NCBI RefSeq assembly: GCF_963666675.1
Contig: NZ_OY762929.1
Location: 5,242,001 to 5,306,000 of the forward strand
DNA length: 64,000 bases
Source: an uncultured Desulfobacter sp.
Lineage (GTDB): Bacteria; Desulfobacterota; Desulfobacteria; Desulfobacterales; Desulfobacteraceae
Reading direction: 5' to 3'
A program made the translations under genes and the position numbers. The notes under the pieces were generated by a model that was given only the letters and a program-made list of their open reading frames with translations, was not told where the DNA came from and searched no databases. Position 1 is the first letter of the stretch. Each line of letters begins with the position of its first letter. Below, piece by piece: positions 16,770 to 24,889 of this stretch.

Positions 16770-17489
16770 ATGTTCAAAAGAAAAGGCAAGTTAAAAAAAT
16801 CGTTGCTGGCATTGCCGATTCTGCTTGTTTTGATGTGCGGTTCGGCTTTTGCTCAAGTTTCTGTTTATGCAGAAGGGGCATACACGGACACAGACCTCAA
16901 AGTATACATCTATGCAGATGTTACCGCAGAGCCGATAATCAGCTTTGGTGTTAAACTAACTTATGATGATGCCGAGGTCAGCTTGGATGAAGCAACCTGT
17001 CTGAAGAGGAACGATGACGCCTGGTATTTCGGAGATCCTGGCGGTACAACGTATGACACACCCAATGCCGGCCCGGTGGTCACTGCAAATACCACTTCAA
17101 GCAATGTTGTATTTGTAGGCGGCAAAATAGATTCCACGGAAACAACCCAGACCGGCGTTGGTCCCGGAGATAGAATTTTGCTTGGGGTTGTTACTTTTTC
17201 AAGGAATTCAGACGTTGTTCCCACCATAGGGCTGGCGCTCGGAAAAGATGGGGACTATGAAAATTTTGTTGAATTGGATGGTGGTCTATTAGACTCGACT
17301 GCTACTATCACGGGAAGCGCTGAAATTCATGAGCGTGGTGATGCGAATGGTGATGGGCGTTTTACAGGTAGAGACATAAATACAATAAAATCCTACTTCG
17401 GCGACTCGAACGCGCCATGCTGGGTCGACTGTAATGATGACGGCCGCATCACTGGCAGAGATATTAACTGCGTTAAGGCTGAATTTTAA
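16770..17489 (+). CDS. Secreted protein with cohesin-like domain and C-terminal dockerin
   Basis: The 239-residue product has a signal peptide (residues 1-28, ending GSAFA) after a GGAGGAAG ribosome site. Residues about 30-185 form a beta-rich domain whose opening (VYIYADVTAEPIISFGVKLTYD) and closing strands (ILLGVVTFSRNS, IGLALGKDGDYENFV) resemble a type I cohesin. Residues about 190-239 are a clear dockerin: two calcium-loop repeats, GDANGDGRFTGRDINTIKSYF and VDCNDDGRITGRDINCVKAEF, 30 residues apart. Dockerins bind cohesins in extracellular complexes. A protein carrying both could bridge other dockerin proteins encoded downstream. The dockerin call is strong; the cohesin call is moderate. 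Confidence 0.75.
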   Translation: MFKRKGKLKKSLLALPILLVLMCGSAFAQVSVYAEGAYTDTDLKVYIYADVTAEPIISFGVKLTYDDAEVSLDEATCLKRNDDAWYFGDPGGTTYDTPNAGPVVTANTTSSNVVFVGGKIDSTETTQTGVGPGDRILLGVVTFSRNSDVVPTIGLALGKDGDYENFVELDGGLLDSTATITGSAEIHERGDANGDGRFTGRDINTIKSYFGDSNAPCWVDCNDDGRITGRDINCVKAEF

Positions 17490-17645
17490 CCCAGAATATA
17501 ACTTCTGGTACTCAGCTCAGACAACATAATAACTGTCTTAGTAGATCATTTTAACGTAGATAGTGAAGTAAAACATGCCCTTGGGGCTTAACTAAAAGCT
17601 TGGTCCGCCGGATCAGGATATTTACTGAATCAAAAGGAGATTTTA

Positions 17646-18143
17646 ATGAAAAAGTTAATTGGAACTATTATGTTGATGCTGTTTTTAAGTGCCGCGGGAA
17701 ATGTAGCCGCAGCAACATACACTTACACGCTGGATATTGAAATCCTGCAAGCTGGCGTGGATGCAACTTTGATAAACCAAATCGGCATGGTCGACTTTAA
17801 TGTGTATGGCGGAGACTATGTCGTGACATTAGGCGATGCCATCCCGACTGCTGGCAACTGGAAAGTAGAGGATTATGGTGATTATTACTTAATTTTCGAC
17901 GATTATAGCACAACAACCAAAGACTACACACCTCTTCTCACAGGTCATATCCTGACCATTACTTCTGATAGCGAACTAAGTTTTGACTATCTACAATTCT
18001 CAGATTTCGTAGGTAAATTAGTCGATTCATCCTATTATTCTACTGCCGGTTTTCAGAACGCTAACGTGCCCATTCCTGGCGCAATCGTCCTTCTGGGCAG
18101 TGGACTTTTAGGGCTCCTGGGCTTCGCGAGAAAAAGAAAATAA
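17646..18143 (+). CDS. Exported protein with PEP-CTERM/VPLPA-type sorting tail
   Basis: The 165-residue product has a signal peptide (1-21, ending NVAAA) and a short beta-rich body with no recognised domain. Its C-terminus has the tripartite sorting signal: VPIPG, a hydrophobic helix (AIVLLGSGLLGLLGF) and a basic end (ARKRK). Such tails are processed by exosortase-type transpeptidases, which attach or release the protein at the cell surface. No exosortase gene is in the window. It follows a clear AAAGGAG ribosome site and ends 45 bp before a terminator. Confidence 0.8.
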   Translation: MKKLIGTIMLMLFLSAAGNVAAATYTYTLDIEILQAGVDATLINQIGMVDFNVYGGDYVVTLGDAIPTAGNWKVEDYGDYYLIFDDYSTTTKDYTPLLTGHILTITSDSELSFDYLQFSDFVGKLVDSSYYSTAGFQNANVPIPGAIVLLGSGLLGLLGFARKRK

Positions 18144-18187
18144 ATCACCATATTATCGTGGTCCAAACCACGTCGACAGTACAACAC

Positions 18188-18227
18188 AGCACTGTAGCCA
18201 TACCAGACGGGCTGCAGTGCTTTTTTT
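18188..18227 (+). terminator. Rho-independent terminator
   Basis: AGCACTGTAGCC (18188-18199) pairs with GGCTGCAGTGCT (18210-18221) with one wobble and a 10-base loop. A run of seven T follows. It closes the PEP-CTERM gene that ends at 18143. Confidence 0.88.
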
Positions 18228-18685
18228 ATGTTTCTTCCGGCTGCGAGCCTCCATTATCGTCGAGCAGATCAGGACTAATGTCCGGCAACGAGCTAAGCTA
18301 TGCTTTAATGACTCATCATTTTAAAATGGTGATATCTTGATAAAAGCGAGACAAGGATGAGACTGAGAGAAAGTTTATATTTACAGCACTAAAGGCTTAC
18401 AAGGACAATTAACCGAGCTTACTGATGGTCAAACTACGGACACATTTGCCAAGGGTGTATTAACTTCTAAACTTTCTGCAATTCATGCTTAAATTATAAC
18501 GTTTGAATGAACAACAGGAGAGGCCAACATGCAGTTATAGAATCCCTCAGGAAGTGCTGTGTTTTTCACTTGGAAGATGCGCCTCGGTAACTGACTTTGA
18601 ATATCAAGAAGATTTTGCACGTGTAATAAAAATACCAGAATAAAGCTTAAACGAAATGCATTATTTTGCATATAAGGAGATAATG
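18228..18685. other. Intergenic region with a possible coding remnant
   Basis: About 460 bp without a convincing gene. Between a TGA at 18364-18366 and a TAA at 18490-18492, one + frame reads EKVYIYSTKGLQGQ and on to LTSKLSAIHA, 41 codons without a start codon. It looks like a decayed gene fragment, but I do not recognise it. The last 30 bases hold the ribosome site AAGGAGA for the next gene. Confidence 0.35.
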
Positions 18686-20872
18686 ATGCAACGATTTGTT
18701 ACGTTTCTTAAAGCGTTTGCTTTTCTCTTATGGATAACGACATGCATCATGATTGGATTGTCGTCAACAGCAAATGCTAAAGTCTTGTCTAATGGAGGTG
18801 ATATCACAGATGCAATCTCAATTGTTGGGCAAGAAGATAGTCATACATTTACCGTCAGTGCCGGGGATTACATCGAGCTCCGCATGACGGATTTGGATGG
18901 TAATAGCGCTTTTGAACCTTTTTTACAATTATTCGGGCCTGACAGCGATACCAGATTGGCCTATAACATAAACGAAGTCACGGCCAGTATTTCTTATACC
19001 GCTGAACAAGCAGGCAACTATACCCTTAAAGCTTCAGATTCGGGGGGCAACGCCCAAGGCAACTACAAAATTTACTATGTTAAGGCTCCTGGAGCAAATG
19101 AACACGGATTACTGACCAATGACAGGGGGCATACCCAAGTCATTGACATTGGTGATCTCGACACATACACGTTTACAGCTAATGCCGGAGATTATATCGA
19201 ACTTCGTATGACGGATTTGGACGGCAACAGCAATTTTGAACCTTATTTACAATTGTTCGGGCCATCAAGCGGAACAAGATTGGCATATAACACCAACGAG
19301 GTCACGGCCTGTATTACATATATTGCAACACAAACCGGCGCATATACCATCATCGCTGCAGATGCCGGCAGCACTTCCGGCGGTAACTACAACATTTACT
19401 ATGCTAAAGCTCCCGGAGCAAATGAACACGGACTGCTGGCCAATGACGGCGTGCATACTCAAGTCATTGACGTTGGTGATCTTGATACGTACACCTTTTC
19501 CGCCAATGTCGGGGACTATATCGAACTTCGCATGACAGATTTGGACGGCAACAGCAATTTTGAACCTTATTTGCAGTTGTTCGGGCCATCAAACGGCACA
19601 AGATTGGCTTATAACACCAACGAGGTCACAGCCTGTATTACATATACTGCCACACAAACCGGCACATATACCATCATCGCTGCAGATGCCGGCAGCACTT
19701 CCGGCGGTAACTACAACATTTACTATGCTAAAGCTCCCGGAGCAAATGAACACGGACTGCTGGCCAATGACGGCGTGCATACTCAAGTCATTGACGTTGG
19801 TGATCTTGATACGTACACCTTTTCCGCCAATGTCGGGGACTATATCGAACTTCGCATGACAGATTTGGACGGCAACAGCAATTTTGAACCTTATTTGCAG
19901 TTGTTCGGGCCATCAAACGGCACAAGATTGGCTTATAACACCAACGAGGTCACAGCCTGTATTACATATACTGCCACACAAACCGGCACATATACCATCA
20001 TCGCTGCAGATGCCGGCAGCACTTCCGGCGGTAACTACAACATTTACTATGCTAAAGCTCCCGGAGCAAATGAACACGGACTGCTGGCCAATGACGGCGT
20101 GCATACTCAAGTCATTGACGTTGGTGATCTTGATACGTACACCTTTTCCGCCAATGTCGGGGACTATATCGAACTTCGCATGACAGATTTGGACGGCAAC
20201 AGCAATTTTGAACCTTATTTGCAGTTGTTCGGGCCATCAAACGGCACAAGATTGGCTTATAACACCAACGAGGTCACGGCCAGTATCTCATATACCGCCA
20301 CACAAACCGGGACATATACCATCATCGCTGCAGATGCCGGCAGCACTTCCGGCGGGAACTACAACATATATTACATCAAAATTCCTGATGCCGGAAAACA
20401 TGCAATTGAAAACAGCAATCTATCCTCGGAATCCATTGAACAGGGGGAAATGGATACATATACATTTACCGTTAACGCCGGCGACGTCATAGAGCTTCAG
20501 GTATCGGATGTAAGTTCAACCAGTGCGTTTCGCCCTTGTATTGAACTCTATGGACCGGAAGGATCTTTTATTTCTTCTGATTGTGATTACAATACGGCTT
20601 ACTTAAAATATACGGCAATTGCTGATGGTGTTTATACCTTGCTTGTCTCAGATTCCAGAGGGACCGGGGAAGGAACGTACATGCTCTCTTACTACAACGA
20701 CGCCTATCCCATTAAATACTGCAATTATGATTTTGATGGAGATAAAGATATAGACGGTGTGGATCTGTTAAATTTTATGTCTGATTATGACACGTACTAT
20801 ATCTATGACATTAAAGGATTGGAGCACTTTGCAGCGTCATTTGGCAAAGTAAATTATGAGACATCGGAATAA
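18686..20872 (+). CDS. Secreted PPC-domain repeat protein with C-terminal dockerin-like module
   Basis: The product has 728 residues from the ATG at 18686, chosen because it sits 6-7 bases after AAGGAG; the adjacent ATG at 18683 is nearly equivalent. After a signal peptide ending SSTANA come six repeats, about 90-108 residues each, of the bacterial pre-peptidase C-terminal (PPC) type. Each has TYTFTANAGDYIELRMTDLDG, then PYLQLFGP, then TGTYTIIAAD. Four are almost identical in DNA. The C-terminus (about 680-728) has one good dockerin loop, DFDGDKDIDGVDLLNF, and one degenerate copy ending AASFGK. PPC domains usually sit beside secreted peptidases or act as binding modules; no catalytic domain is visible here. 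It could be a spacer or adhesin. Confidence 0.8.
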   Translation: MQRFVTFLKAFAFLLWITTCIMIGLSSTANAKVLSNGGDITDAISIVGQEDSHTFTVSAGDYIELRMTDLDGNSAFEPFLQLFGPDSDTRLAYNINEVTASISYTAEQAGNYTLKASDSGGNAQGNYKIYYVKAPGANEHGLLTNDRGHTQVIDIGDLDTYTFTANAGDYIELRMTDLDGNSNFEPYLQLFGPSSGTRLAYNTNEVTACITYIATQTGAYTIIAADAGSTSGGNYNIYYAKAPGANEHGLLANDGVHTQVIDVGDLDTYTFSANVGDYIELRMTDLDGNSNFEPYLQLFGPSNGTRLAYNTNEVTACITYTATQTGTYTIIAADAGSTSGGNYNIYYAKAPGANEHGLLANDGVHTQVIDVGDLDTYTFSANVGDYIELRMTDLDGNSNFEPYLQLFGPSNGTRLAYNTNEVTACITYTATQTGTYTIIAADAGSTSGGNYNIYYAKAPGANEHGLLANDGVHTQVIDVGDLDTYTFSANVGDYIELRMTDLDGNSNFEPYLQLFGPSNGTRLAYNTNEVTASISYTATQTGTYTIIAADAGSTSGGNYNIYYIKIPDAGKHAIENSNLSSESIEQGEMDTYTFTVNAGDVIELQVSDVSSTSAFRPCIELYGPEGSFISSDCDYNTAYLKYTAIADGVYTLLVSDSRGTGEGTYMLSYYNDAYPIKYCNYDFDGDKDIDGVDLLNFMSDYDTYYIYDIKGLEHFAASFGKVNYETSE
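19085..20380 (+). repeat. Four tandem 324-bp repeats inside the PPC-repeat gene
   Basis: Units start at 19085, 19409, 19733 and 20057, each with GCTCC(T/C)GGAGCAAATGAA. The second and third appear identical by eye. The fourth matches until about 20270 and then diverges, and the first differs at scattered sites. The 324-bp period is exactly 108 codons, so copy-number change keeps the frame. Confidence 0.93.
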
Positions 20873-20939
20873 CGGATATGTCCCGCTTTGACAGCTAAAC
20901 AAAATACTCAGGCCAAAACCATCAAGATTCGACCGAAAA

Positions 20940-21056
20940 ATAGAAGATATCCCGTCGATTTTTGCGGTTATTACCGAAAACGACGATGTGGACGGAGATA
21001 TTGATGATATAGATATCAGGCTGTTTCGCGAGGATGTTGAACGTGTAGGAAATTAG
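20940..21056 (+). pseudogene. Remnant of a dockerin-protein C-terminus
   Basis: The frame ending at the TAG at 21054-21056 reads IEDIPSIFA, then DDVDGDIDDIDIRLF and REDVERVGN. The intact neighbour that ends at 23822 has IEDIPPIFA, then DGDVDDIDIRLFSEDFGRVKD. The remnant matches both blocks but lacks about 33 residues between them and has no start codon. It is a decayed or truncated copy of the same C-terminal module, left between two dockerin genes. Confidence 0.75.
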
Positions 21057-21073
21057 TTTAAATGAACATTGAA

Positions 21074-21124
21074 TAACACAACGGCTTTTCCGCCATTTTT
21101 TTGGCAGGAAAAGCCGTTGTGTTA
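21074..21124. repeat. Perfect 18-bp hairpin upstream of the TSP3/dockerin gene
   Basis: TAACACAACGGCTTTTCC (21074-21091) pairs perfectly with 21107-21124. A further GCCA/TGGC pair sits inside the loop. A T7 tract lies in the loop rather than after it, so this is not a standard terminator. The stem core CGGCTTTTC recurs in the hairpin at 23974-24015. Confidence 0.75.
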
Positions 21125-21170
21125 TATGAATAACTTAAAATTGCTGCATTATTTTCAGAGGGAGGTAACA

Positions 21171-23822
21171 ATGGTGGAGAGTCAGATCAAAAAAAACGGA
21201 TTGATTTTTTTGTTAGTGTGTTTCATGGCGTTTTGCAGTGCACCCGCCAGGGCAATCACAATATCCGGCAGCATTACGCTGTCTGAAGTTAAGGGGGTAG
21301 GAAACGTATATTTAGGCGCGTTTGATACGGAAGACAGCGGCCCAGGGAATACAATAGGATGCGCAATGATTCATCATTTAAGCTTCGATACATCCGGCGA
21401 AGTTGCCAGTGGGGCATACAGTATGGAGCTTAAAGGCGATGATCTGCCGGAAAAGGTCCTGCTGTTCGCATTTTACGACAGAAACAATTCCTGTACGCCT
21501 ATGGATAGTTTTACGGACTGGCCGGACTATGGGGATCTCATTGGCGCCCCCCGGACGTTGCCCATCACAATCGGCAGTTCAGACATTACTATTGAGCCGT
21601 TTGCCGTGGATACGGCCTATGAGAGCTCGACAACGCTTCAAACCTATGATGATTTCTCCGATGCCTCCGGAAAATTTCTCACGGATAAATGGAATGGGGT
21701 CTGGAATGCCCTTGAGTATGTCCGGCGGGTAAAAAACGGTGTGCTGGTGTCCGGTTTCAGAAGTTCCAATGCCCGGGAAAGAAATCGTTTACTCATGACC
21801 AATCCGGGGGTTGTCAGCCACCTCAAAGCGGATGTTAAAATAACAGAAGAGATGGATACGGGAACAGATTCAAATAATTCAGTTTTCGCTCGATTGGAAG
21901 CCAATCTTTATAATGCCGATTCCCCAGCACCCGATTCCCAGACCGGCAATATCTGGACCGGGGTTTATCTTGGAAAACGTCACGGGCAGAAAGGCTTCTG
22001 GTATTTCATTGACCGGTGTACAGGTGAAAACCAATGGGAAACCTTTGGCCACGCAACCATCCCCATATCCGGAGACATAGCCCTGGATACCTGGTACGGC
22101 CTTGACATTGCGTATGACAAGGAAAACGGTCAGATCACATACCGGGTCCTGGACAGTACAGGAAATGAGATCGGCAGTGTGACACACACAGAACTGCCGG
22201 CCTACCAAGGGGACTGCCTGGACGCTTACCCCAACCTGACCACCGGCATGGGCCGGTATTCAGACAAAATGGAGCTGTGCAGTATATCCGCAGAATTTGA
22301 TAACGTAGAAATTAACGGCGCACGTTACGATGACTTCAGCACCGATGCCCTGGATTCTTCCAAATGGCGCTCCACAGAGACCGTGCGGGTGATCGAAGGC
22401 ACGGATGCCGTTTTACTGGCAGAATCCAAAGGAGACAAGGAAACAAACAATCTCCTGTTCAGCCGGAAGATATCCCATGCCTATGCGGACGTGACCATTG
22501 ATGAATCCTCTTTTACCACCTACGGCTGGACCAAGGTCCGGCTGGTCGGCAATCTGTATAACGACACCTACAGCGGCCTTGATGAATATGACGAATATGA
22601 CGGGGAAGCCTATAACGGCGAACAAGGTGTGGTCTGGGCCCAGACATACATTGCTGTTGCAAGAGACGATGACGGCAATGAATATATGAACGCAGCATAT
22701 TATCTGGAAAGAGTCACTGTGGCCGAGCCTGAAAATAATGAGGATTATACACCGTTCGCAGCAGGCGCTTTGTCCGGCTTGAGTCTTGCCAAGGGAAAGA
22801 CGTACCGGCTCGGCCTCAATTTCACAGGCACACAGGTGATTTTTTCATGTAGAGATCTGGAGACAGGGACCGAGGCCAGCCATACCTACACCATTGAAAC
22901 GCCCGCCTATCCCCTCCAGGACAATTATTTCTCGGTAACAGCCAGGGGTTACAACTATGACGAAGAGAGCAGCGGGACCGTCGGCAACCGCGTTCTGGTT
23001 AAGGTCAGCCGGGTGTATACCGGCACGCCTGCAGACCAGGACGGCGATACCCTGTCCGATTTTGACGAATTAAGACTGATGTACAACCCAGCAGACGGCG
23101 ATATGGATGACGACGGCATTATGGACGGCAATGAAGACCTGGATGCGGACGGCATTGTCGACTGGCTTGAAACCGACCCCAGGAATCCGGATACCGACAA
23201 CGACGGCATCGGTGACGGCACGGAAATCGGCCTGGCAACAGCCCAGATCCCCGCCGATGCCGCCGGTTTTATAGCGGATATGGATCCAACCTCAACTACC
23301 AACCCGCTTAACTGGGATACCGACGGAGACGGACTCTCCGACGGACAGGAAGATACCAATGCCAACGGCCGGGTGGATGACGGGGAGTCTGATCCCAATG
23401 ATGCATTAGAGGATTCCGATGGCGACGGACTGACCAATCTTGAAGAATATAAGAACAACACAGATCCGAATAATGCTGATACAGATGGTGATGACATGCC
23501 CGATGGCTGGGAGGTTGCTAACGGCCTCCTGCCGCTGGAGAACGATACCTTCAGTGATGCGGACCTGGACGGTTACTGTAATTTCAGAGAGTATTTGTCA
23601 GGCACACATCCCAACGATATAGAAGATATTCCGCCAATTTTTGCTGACGGCACAGAAGCTACCGATGTTGACGGTAAAAGTCTGTCAGCAATGATGGCAG
23701 AATATCCAATACCTGAATGCTCTTCTGATTGGCCATGCCAATTTGACCTCGACAATGATGGCGATGTTGATGATATTGATATCAGACTGTTCAGTGAGGA
23801 TTTTGGACGCGTAAAAGATTAG
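21171..23822 (+). CDS. Large secreted protein with concanavalin-like regions, thrombospondin-3 repeats and a dockerin-like end
   Basis: The product has 883 residues from the ATG at 21171, which follows GGAGG at the proper distance; earlier in-frame ATGs at 21069 and 21126 lie in or near a hairpin and lack such a site. A signal peptide ends SAPARA. Two similar beta-rich blocks each open with DDFS-type segments (about 180-390 and 420-640) and resemble LamG/concanavalin-like sugar-binding folds. From about 655 on come Asp-rich thrombospondin type 3-like calcium repeats (DQDGDTLSDFDE, DTDGDGLSDGQEDTNANG, DSDGDGLTNLEEY). The last 30 residues hold one dockerin-type loop (DNDGDVDDIDIRLF). It is probably cell-surface and calcium-stabilised; the ligand is unknown. 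Confidence 0.78.
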   Translation: MVESQIKKNGLIFLLVCFMAFCSAPARAITISGSITLSEVKGVGNVYLGAFDTEDSGPGNTIGCAMIHHLSFDTSGEVASGAYSMELKGDDLPEKVLLFAFYDRNNSCTPMDSFTDWPDYGDLIGAPRTLPITIGSSDITIEPFAVDTAYESSTTLQTYDDFSDASGKFLTDKWNGVWNALEYVRRVKNGVLVSGFRSSNARERNRLLMTNPGVVSHLKADVKITEEMDTGTDSNNSVFARLEANLYNADSPAPDSQTGNIWTGVYLGKRHGQKGFWYFIDRCTGENQWETFGHATIPISGDIALDTWYGLDIAYDKENGQITYRVLDSTGNEIGSVTHTELPAYQGDCLDAYPNLTTGMGRYSDKMELCSISAEFDNVEINGARYDDFSTDALDSSKWRSTETVRVIEGTDAVLLAESKGDKETNNLLFSRKISHAYADVTIDESSFTTYGWTKVRLVGNLYNDTYSGLDEYDEYDGEAYNGEQGVVWAQTYIAVARDDDGNEYMNAAYYLERVTVAEPENNEDYTPFAAGALSGLSLAKGKTYRLGLNFTGTQVIFSCRDLETGTEASHTYTIETPAYPLQDNYFSVTARGYNYDEESSGTVGNRVLVKVSRVYTGTPADQDGDTLSDFDELRLMYNPADGDMDDDGIMDGNEDLDADGIVDWLETDPRNPDTDNDGIGDGTEIGLATAQIPADAAGFIADMDPTSTTNPLNWDTDGDGLSDGQEDTNANGRVDDGESDPNDALEDSDGDGLTNLEEYKNNTDPNNADTDGDDMPDGWEVANGLLPLENDTFSDADLDGYCNFREYLSGTHPNDIEDIPPIFADGTEATDVDGKSLSAMMAEYPIPECSSDWPCQFDLDNDGDVDDIDIRLFSEDFGRVKD

Positions 23823-23936
23823 GAGCTTGATTCTAACGTCGGCCATTGCAGGGGCAGGCCCCTGTGCCTGCCCTAACGAGGGCAACCACAGGGGGATTTG
23901 CCCCTACAAAAAACGGCCCATCTTATGATTAAGCCC
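23823..23936 (+). mobile_element. MITE copy 3 with perfect 8-bp target duplication over a stop codon
   Basis: This 114-bp element starts GAGCTTGATTCTAACG and ends TTATGATTAAGCCC. The octamer AAGATTAG precedes it (23815-23822) and is repeated directly after it (23937-23944). The first octamer contains the TAG stop of the TSP3/dockerin gene, so the insertion left the protein unchanged. Confidence 0.93.
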
Positions 23937-23973
23937 AAGATTAGTGTGAACAAGAATATACCTGAACTTTGAT

Positions 23974-24015
23974 GCGTCGGCTTTTCTGACATTTTGCGGT
24001 CGGAAAAGCCGACGC
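23974..24015. terminator. 17-bp hairpin downstream of the TSP3/dockerin gene
   Basis: GCGTCGGCTTTTCTGAC (23974-23990) pairs with 23999-24015 with one wobble and an 8-base loop; CTGTTTACATATA follows. It may have been the terminator of the upstream gene before the MITE moved it away, or a terminator shared with trpA on the other strand. It shares its core with the hairpin at 21074-21124. Confidence 0.55.
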
Positions 24016-24085
24016 TGTTTACATATACCCCCCGGGAGACAAACGAGTGACCCGAGGGGGTAAACTATAAATTGGGTCTTAAAAT

Positions 24086-24889
24086 TCAGGATGCCGTCAG
24101 GCCGGAGATAAACGGGCCTGTGGCATCCACCCCTTTTTGCTCCACCTCACGGATGGTCTGGGAGCCCACCACGGCAATGTCTGTTTTACCCACCAGGAAA
24201 TCAACGTCGGCTTTTTCCTTTACCCCGAATCCCACGGCCGTGGGCAGGCGGGTGTTTTTCTGGCACCTGGCAAGGTAGTTGCCCATGTCCGATGAAAACT
24301 GCGTCTCTTTGCCGGTTACGCCCTTTCTGGCCAGACAATAAATAAAACCGCCGGCATGGGTGTCGATCATCTTCATGCGCTGGTCCGAGGTTTCCGGAGA
24401 AAAGATATATACCGCGGACAGATCGTGCTTTTTCATGGCAGACAGATAATCACCCGCCTCTTCCGGGGGAAGATCCGGAACAATGGCCCCCGTCATCCCG
24501 ATCTGCGCCATCCGGGCGGCAAAGGCATCCATGCCGTATTTATACAGAATGTTGCCGTAGGTCATGAACAGAAACGGGATGTCAAAGCTGTCCGACACGT
24601 TTTGGGCAAACTCAAAACATTGTTCCACCGTGGCGCCGCTGTCCAGGGCGGCCTGGTTGGCCTTGAGAATCACCGGCCCGTCGGCCATGGGTTCTGAGAA
24701 CGGAATCTGCAATTCCATCAAATCCACGCCGGCCGCCACCATCTGACGGACAATTTCAAAGGAAGCCTCAAAGGACGGATAGCCCATGACGATATGGGTC
24801 ATCAACAGGATATCTTTTTTCCTGCGCTGTTCCCGGATATAGGTTTCCAGAAAGTCGGGGGCAGGTGTTGAAGTATTTGTATCAGTCAT
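24086..24889 (-). CDS. trpA: Tryptophan synthase alpha chain
   Basis: The product has 267 residues from the ATG at 24889. The open frame extends further upstream, but that part overlaps trpB and reads like an out-of-frame shadow. The TIM barrel holds the catalytic acids Glu59 (in LMELQIPFSEP) and Asp70 (in MADGP). The motif differs from the common LELGxPFSDPLADGP at two positions (Gly to Gln, Asp to Glu), but both catalytic residues are kept. The phosphate-binding end is AVVGSQTI. It cleaves indole-3-glycerol phosphate and channels indole to TrpB. Its start overlaps the trpB end by 8 bp. Confidence 0.93.
   Translation of the reverse strand: MTDTNTSTPAPDFLETYIREQRRKKDILLMTHIVMGYPSFEASFEIVRQMVAAGVDLMELQIPFSEPMADGPVILKANQAALDSGATVEQCFEFAQNVSDSFDIPFLFMTYGNILYKYGMDAFAARMAQIGMTGAIVPDLPPEEAGDYLSAMKKHDLSAVYIFSPETSDQRMKMIDTHAGGFIYCLARKGVTGKETQFSSDMGNYLARCQKNTRLPTAVGFGVKEKADVDFLVGKTDIAVVGSQTIREVEQKGVDATGPFISGLTAS

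Noticed and set aside
18158..18340. Open frame of 60 codons after the PEP-CTERM gene
   Set aside because: It runs through a strong terminator, lacks a ribosome site and has no recognisable features.
19085..20380. CRISPR-like array from regular repeats
   Set aside because: The 324-bp units are long, coding and without spacers; they are protein repeats.
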